Assembly (NCBI RefSeq): GCF_014930455.1
Contig: NZ_JAAIYO010000016.1
Coordinates: 1-64,000 of the forward strand
Source of the DNA: Corallococcus soli
Lineage (GTDB): Bacteria; Myxococcota; Myxococcia; Myxococcales; Myxococcaceae
DNA length: 64,000 nucleotides
Direction of reading: 5' to 3'
The position numbers and the translations under genes were made by a program. Under the pieces are notes generated by a model. The model saw nothing but the letters and a program-made list of their open reading frames with translations. It did no database searches and was not told the DNA's origin. This document shows positions 61,647 through 64,000 of the stretch, one piece after another (positions within the stretch are counted from its first letter, which is position 1; the number at the start of each line of letters is the position of its first letter).

Positions 61647-61775
61647 GGGTCTTGCGGACACCCGAGATGAGGTGACCGAAGGATGTCCACGACGATGCCG
61701 AGACGCGAGCGCAGGAAGTACACGCCGGAGTTCAAAGCCCGGGGTGGTGAAGCAGGTGCTGGAGGAGGGCACTGA
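61647..61775 (+). mobile_element. Remnant of an IS3-type transposase OrfA
   Basis: ATG 61695 opens MPRRERRKYTPEFKAR, the typical start of an IS3-family OrfA helix-turn-helix. A frameshift follows, and the next frame gives VVKQVLEEG, which is the expected continuation. After that the similarity ends, so only about 25 codons survive. The upstream GGTCTTGCGGACACCC may be part of the element end. No OrfB and no right end were seen. Confidence 0.55.
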
Positions 61776-61913
61776 AGGCGCCCACGGCCGCCTGGGCGAC
61801 GGTGAGCGGCGGGCCACCGTCAACGGCACCAGGCCTGGCGTCGGCGGCCTGAGCATCGTGGGCGAGTCCACCGTCGACGCGAAGCAACCCGCGGCGGATC
61901 CCCGTGATGACGA
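61776..61913. other. Unassigned DNA after the IS remnant
   Basis: Frames on both strands are open but none is recognisable. Plus-strand codons (such as VNGTRPGVGGLSIVGES) have some coding character and may be another remnant. With the IS fragment and the 61476-61646 spacer this forms a 500-base stretch without an intact gene. Confidence 0.3.
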
Positions 61914-61945
61914 AGCCCCTCTCCGGCCCGTGCTGGAGAGGGGCT
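61914..61945. terminator. Strong hairpin downstream of the repeat-protein gene
   Basis: The perfect 11-bp stem AGCCCCTCTCC/GGAGAGGGGCT has a 10-base loop. It lies 33 bases beyond the stop of the minus-strand repeat-protein gene. On the minus strand it is followed by TCGTC; on the plus strand by GCTTGTTTC. It can act in either direction. Confidence 0.7.
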
Positions 61946-61977
61946 GCTTGTTTCATCCGAAGCGGGGCGCCGTCGGA

Positions 61978-62739
61978 TTACTCGATGGTGGGGGCCTGGC
62001 TCATGCCGGCCGTCGGATCCGAGTGGGCCTGCCCGAGCGCGCCACCGAGCAGCGAGCTGCCCGCGGTGCCGACGGCGCCGACGACGCCCGTCACGCCCTG
62101 GGCCACGCCCTGCACGCCCTGGGAGACCGCCTGCACGCCCTGGGTGGCGGCCTGCACCAGCTCCGTGATGCTGCTGATCACGGAGGTGATGCCCTCCAGC
62201 AGCTTGCCGAGGCTCTCGGTCTTGCTGGAGCCGCCGGCGGAGAAGCCGTCCGCCTGGAGCGACTGCATCAGGGGCGAGGAGAGCGTGGCGTCAGGCCGCT
62301 GGGCGCCGCCGGGCAGCGAGGGCGCGGAGAGCGTGGCGTCCGGCAGCTGGGCGCCGCCGGGCAGCGAAGGAGGGGAGAGCATGGGGCCAGGCAGCTGGGC
62401 GCCGTTGAGCAGCGAGGACGCGGAGAGCATGGCGTCCGGCAGCTGGGTGGCGGTGTCGAGGAGCGAGGACGACGAGAACCTGGAGTCCGGCTTCTGGGGG
62501 CCGTTCGGAGCGTTGGGCGAGGAGGGCCTGGCGTCCGGCTTCTGGGGAGCGTTCGGCGAGTTGGGAGTGGAGAGCTTGGAGTCCGGCTTCTGGGGGCCGT
62601 TCGGAGCGTTGGGCGAGGAGGGCCTGGCGTCCGGCTTCTGGGGGACGTTCGGCGAGCTCGGCTTGGAAGACGGGATGTCCTGCGCGGGGGGACGGCGGAT
62701 GGCGTTGGTGGAGGAGCCGCGAGCGGAGGAGAGCTTCAT
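61978..62739 (-). CDS. Tandem-repeat protein with hydrophobic helical C-terminus
   Basis: A 253-residue protein built of repeats. Residues about 28-95 hold alternating units of the type PSSPNAPNGPQKPDSK, and residues 95-155 hold units of the type LPGGAQLPDATLSAPS. The C-terminal ~85 residues are a long Val/Gly/Gln/Ala-rich, moderately hydrophobic region (GITSVISSITELVQAATQGV, with three QGV units following) ending in a short polar tail. There is no signal peptide or known domain. The architecture recalls secreted or surface-assembled fibrous proteins, or amphipathic membrane-inserting proteins. A strong hairpin follows the stop. Confidence 0.7.
   Translation of the reverse strand: MKLSSARGSSTNAIRRPPAQDIPSSKPSSPNVPQKPDARPSSPNAPNGPQKPDSKLSTPNSPNAPQKPDARPSSPNAPNGPQKPDSRFSSSSLLDTATQLPDAMLSASSLLNGAQLPGPMLSPPSLPGGAQLPDATLSAPSLPGGAQRPDATLSSPLMQSLQADGFSAGGSSKTESLGKLLEGITSVISSITELVQAATQGVQAVSQGVQGVAQGVTGVVGAVGTAGSSLLGGALGQAHSDPTAGMSQAPTIE
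62290..62650. repeat. Degenerate tandem DNA repeats within the repeat-protein gene
   Basis: Units of about 60 bases containing CGTCCGGC(A/T)(G/T)CTGGG recur across this span in the coding frame. Two classes of unit are adjacent, the right-hand one repeating as a doublet of about 120 bases (near 62530 and 62625). Because they lie in frame they should expand or shrink without breaking the protein, so length variation between strains is likely. Confidence 0.65.
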
Positions 62740-63049
62740 GGGGGAACTCGTTTCGGAAGAAGAGGGTGGTTGCCGCGTTCAGCGTTGAGTCCACCCATAG
62801 CAGCGGGCGTGCCAGCGCCCTGGAAGCCTGGGGCACGCGCAATCCATTGATCTTCCTCGGCTTGGAAGCGCGCCAACGCGGCGCCGCGCGGCGCGGCCTG
62901 ATGACCGCCGTCATTCCCTGGTGTCTCCTGTCACCATGCGCGGTCCGCGACGTGGGGGGGATTCGGCTCGAACCAGCGGGAACGCGCCTGCGGGCAGTGG
63001 GTCGCCCTGCTTGGGAGCGGCGGCAATCGAGTCCATGCCGCGCGGCGCT
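62740..63049. other. Intergenic region with one possible micro-ORF
   Basis: These 310 bases lie upstream of the repeat-protein gene and downstream of the 2OG oxygenase gene. A 41-residue minus-strand frame (62911-63036, beginning MDSIAAAPKQGDPLPAGAFP) starts 13 bases after the oxygenase stop and has G/C-rich third positions, but no strong ribosome site. A GC-rich inverted repeat (GGCGCCGCGCGGCGC) is near 62880. The repeat-protein promoter should lie at 62740-62900. Confidence 0.35.
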
Positions 63050-63789
63050 TCAGGTCGCGTCGTGGAAGATGATGCCCGCGGTATGTCGTTGCCCTGAGCG
63101 CACCCGGCTGACGCCGTGCCGGAGGTTGACGCGGTAGGTGCCCCGCGTGCCCTGCACCGGGCGGTGATGCACCGCGAAGACGACCGCGTCGCCCTGTCGC
63201 AGGGGGACGACCTCCGGCCGTGACTGCATCCGGGGCCGCTGCTCCGACAGCACGAACTCCCCGCCCGTGAAGTCCCGCCCCGGCTCGGACAGGAGGAGGG
63301 CCACTTGGAGCGGGAAGACGTGCTCCCCGTACAGGTCCTGGTGCAGGCAGTTGTAGTCCTCCGGGCCGTACCGCAGCAGCAGGGGCGTGGGCCGCGCCTG
63401 TCCCGCCGCGTGACAGCGCGCGAGGAAGTCCGCGTGGACATCCGGATACCGCACGTCGATGCCCATCGCCGTGTTCCAGCGGTTCGCAATGGGCGCGAGC
63501 CAGGGATACAGCGCCGTCCTCAGCTCCGACACCACCTCCGGCAGGGGATACTCGAAGTATTGGTATTCCCCCCGCCCGAACCCGTGACGCGCCATCACCA
63601 CCCGGCTGCGAAACGCATCCTCTACGTCGTACAGCAGCGCCAGGGCCTCGCACTCCTCGGGGGTGAGCAGCCGCTCCACGCTCGCGCAGCCCCGTGCATC
63701 CAGTTCCTTGGCCACCATGTCCCACGCCACCGCGCCCACCCGGGCCGCAATCCCAGCCATGGGGGCCTTCACGAGCGCGCCTCCCGCCC

Positions 63790-63793
<4 letters not shown>
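63050..63793 (-). CDS. 2-oxoglutarate/Fe(II) dioxygenase coupled to an alkyltransferase gene
   Basis: A 247-residue prolyl-4-hydroxylase-like (P4Hc) dioxygenase. Ligands are visible as H151-Q-D153 in YNCLHQDLYGEHVFPLQ and the distal His in VNLRHGVSRV, followed by the 2OG-binding Arg in RSGQRHTAG. The ATG overlaps the stop of the upstream Ogt/Ada-type gene (ATGA). Coupling to alkylation-repair genes suggests oxidative dealkylation of DNA or a related stress role, analogous in logic to AlkB, though the sequence is not AlkB itself. This role is inference. Confidence 0.85.

Positions 63794-64000
<207 letters not shown>

Noticed and set aside
61476-61977. Complete insertion sequence
   Set aside because: Only the first codons of an OrfA-like frame are present, already frameshifted, with no OrfB and no second terminal repeat.
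62290-62650. Possible CRISPR-like or satellite array
   Set aside because: The repeats are degenerate, without unique spacers of constant size, and lie in frame within a protein with matching amino-acid repeats.

Overview
The window is chromosomal DNA from a high-GC delta-proteobacterial predator, most likely a member of the Myxococcaceae (Corallococcus or Myxococcus type). This rests on GC-rich third codon positions throughout, a receptor-like Ser/Thr kinase with PEGA repeats, a DUSAM-domain protein (a domain I know only from myxobacteria), many small lipoproteins, and long overlapping shadow frames. No rRNA, intact tRNA, CRISPR array or complete insertion sequence was found.

Region 1 (0.5-23.7 kb) is mostly core genome. 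A Ser/Thr kinase is followed by a translationally coupled pair of KamA-type radical SAM enzymes. A SpoIID-like protein precedes the classic block queA-tgt-yajC-secD-secF (9.2-15.0 kb), which ends in a strong hairpin terminator. recJ, a YHS metal-site protein, a two-gene envelope operon (HExxH lipoprotein plus outer-membrane protein), aspS and an OprB-like porin follow.

Region 2 (23.7-31.6 kb) is an accessory block. Three tandem JmjC/cupin_8 paralogs share an N-terminal helical module, and the third has lost every visible iron ligand. A membrane-anchored CHAT protease with a repeat-rich ectodomain and an M14 carboxypeptidase face them on the other strand.

Region 3 (31.7-40.3 kb) carries lipoproteins, a Cys-rich secreted protein coupled to a DUSAM protein, an AraC regulator, an ABM monooxygenase/iron alcohol dehydrogenase/endonuclease III operon, and menB. 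It also holds a Cys-rich lipoprotein gene whose signal peptide is broken by an in-frame amber codon.

Region 4 (40.3-46.0 kb) is the most interesting part. Two divergent lipoxygenase-family genes are followed by a cytochrome P450 whose I-helix lacks the usual oxygen-activating acid/alcohol pair. The arrangement fits a compact oxylipin pathway: a lipoxygenase makes fatty-acid hydroperoxides and a P450 that needs no reductase rearranges them. One lipoxygenase is conventional. The other has a transthyretin-like N-terminus and appears to have lost one iron ligand.

Region 5 (46-64 kb) is a mosaic of lipoproteins (one with a malectin-like domain), LysR, ArsR and TetR regulators with their likely targets, and a metzincin protease. 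Two near-identical small Cys-rich lipoproteins lie 10 kb apart with conserved upstream DNA. Decay products include a tRNA-like remnant, a frameshifted membrane-protein tail and an IS3 remnant. A tandem-repeat protein, and a 2OG-Fe(II) oxygenase coupled to an Ogt/Ada-type alkyltransferase cut by the window edge, complete the region.
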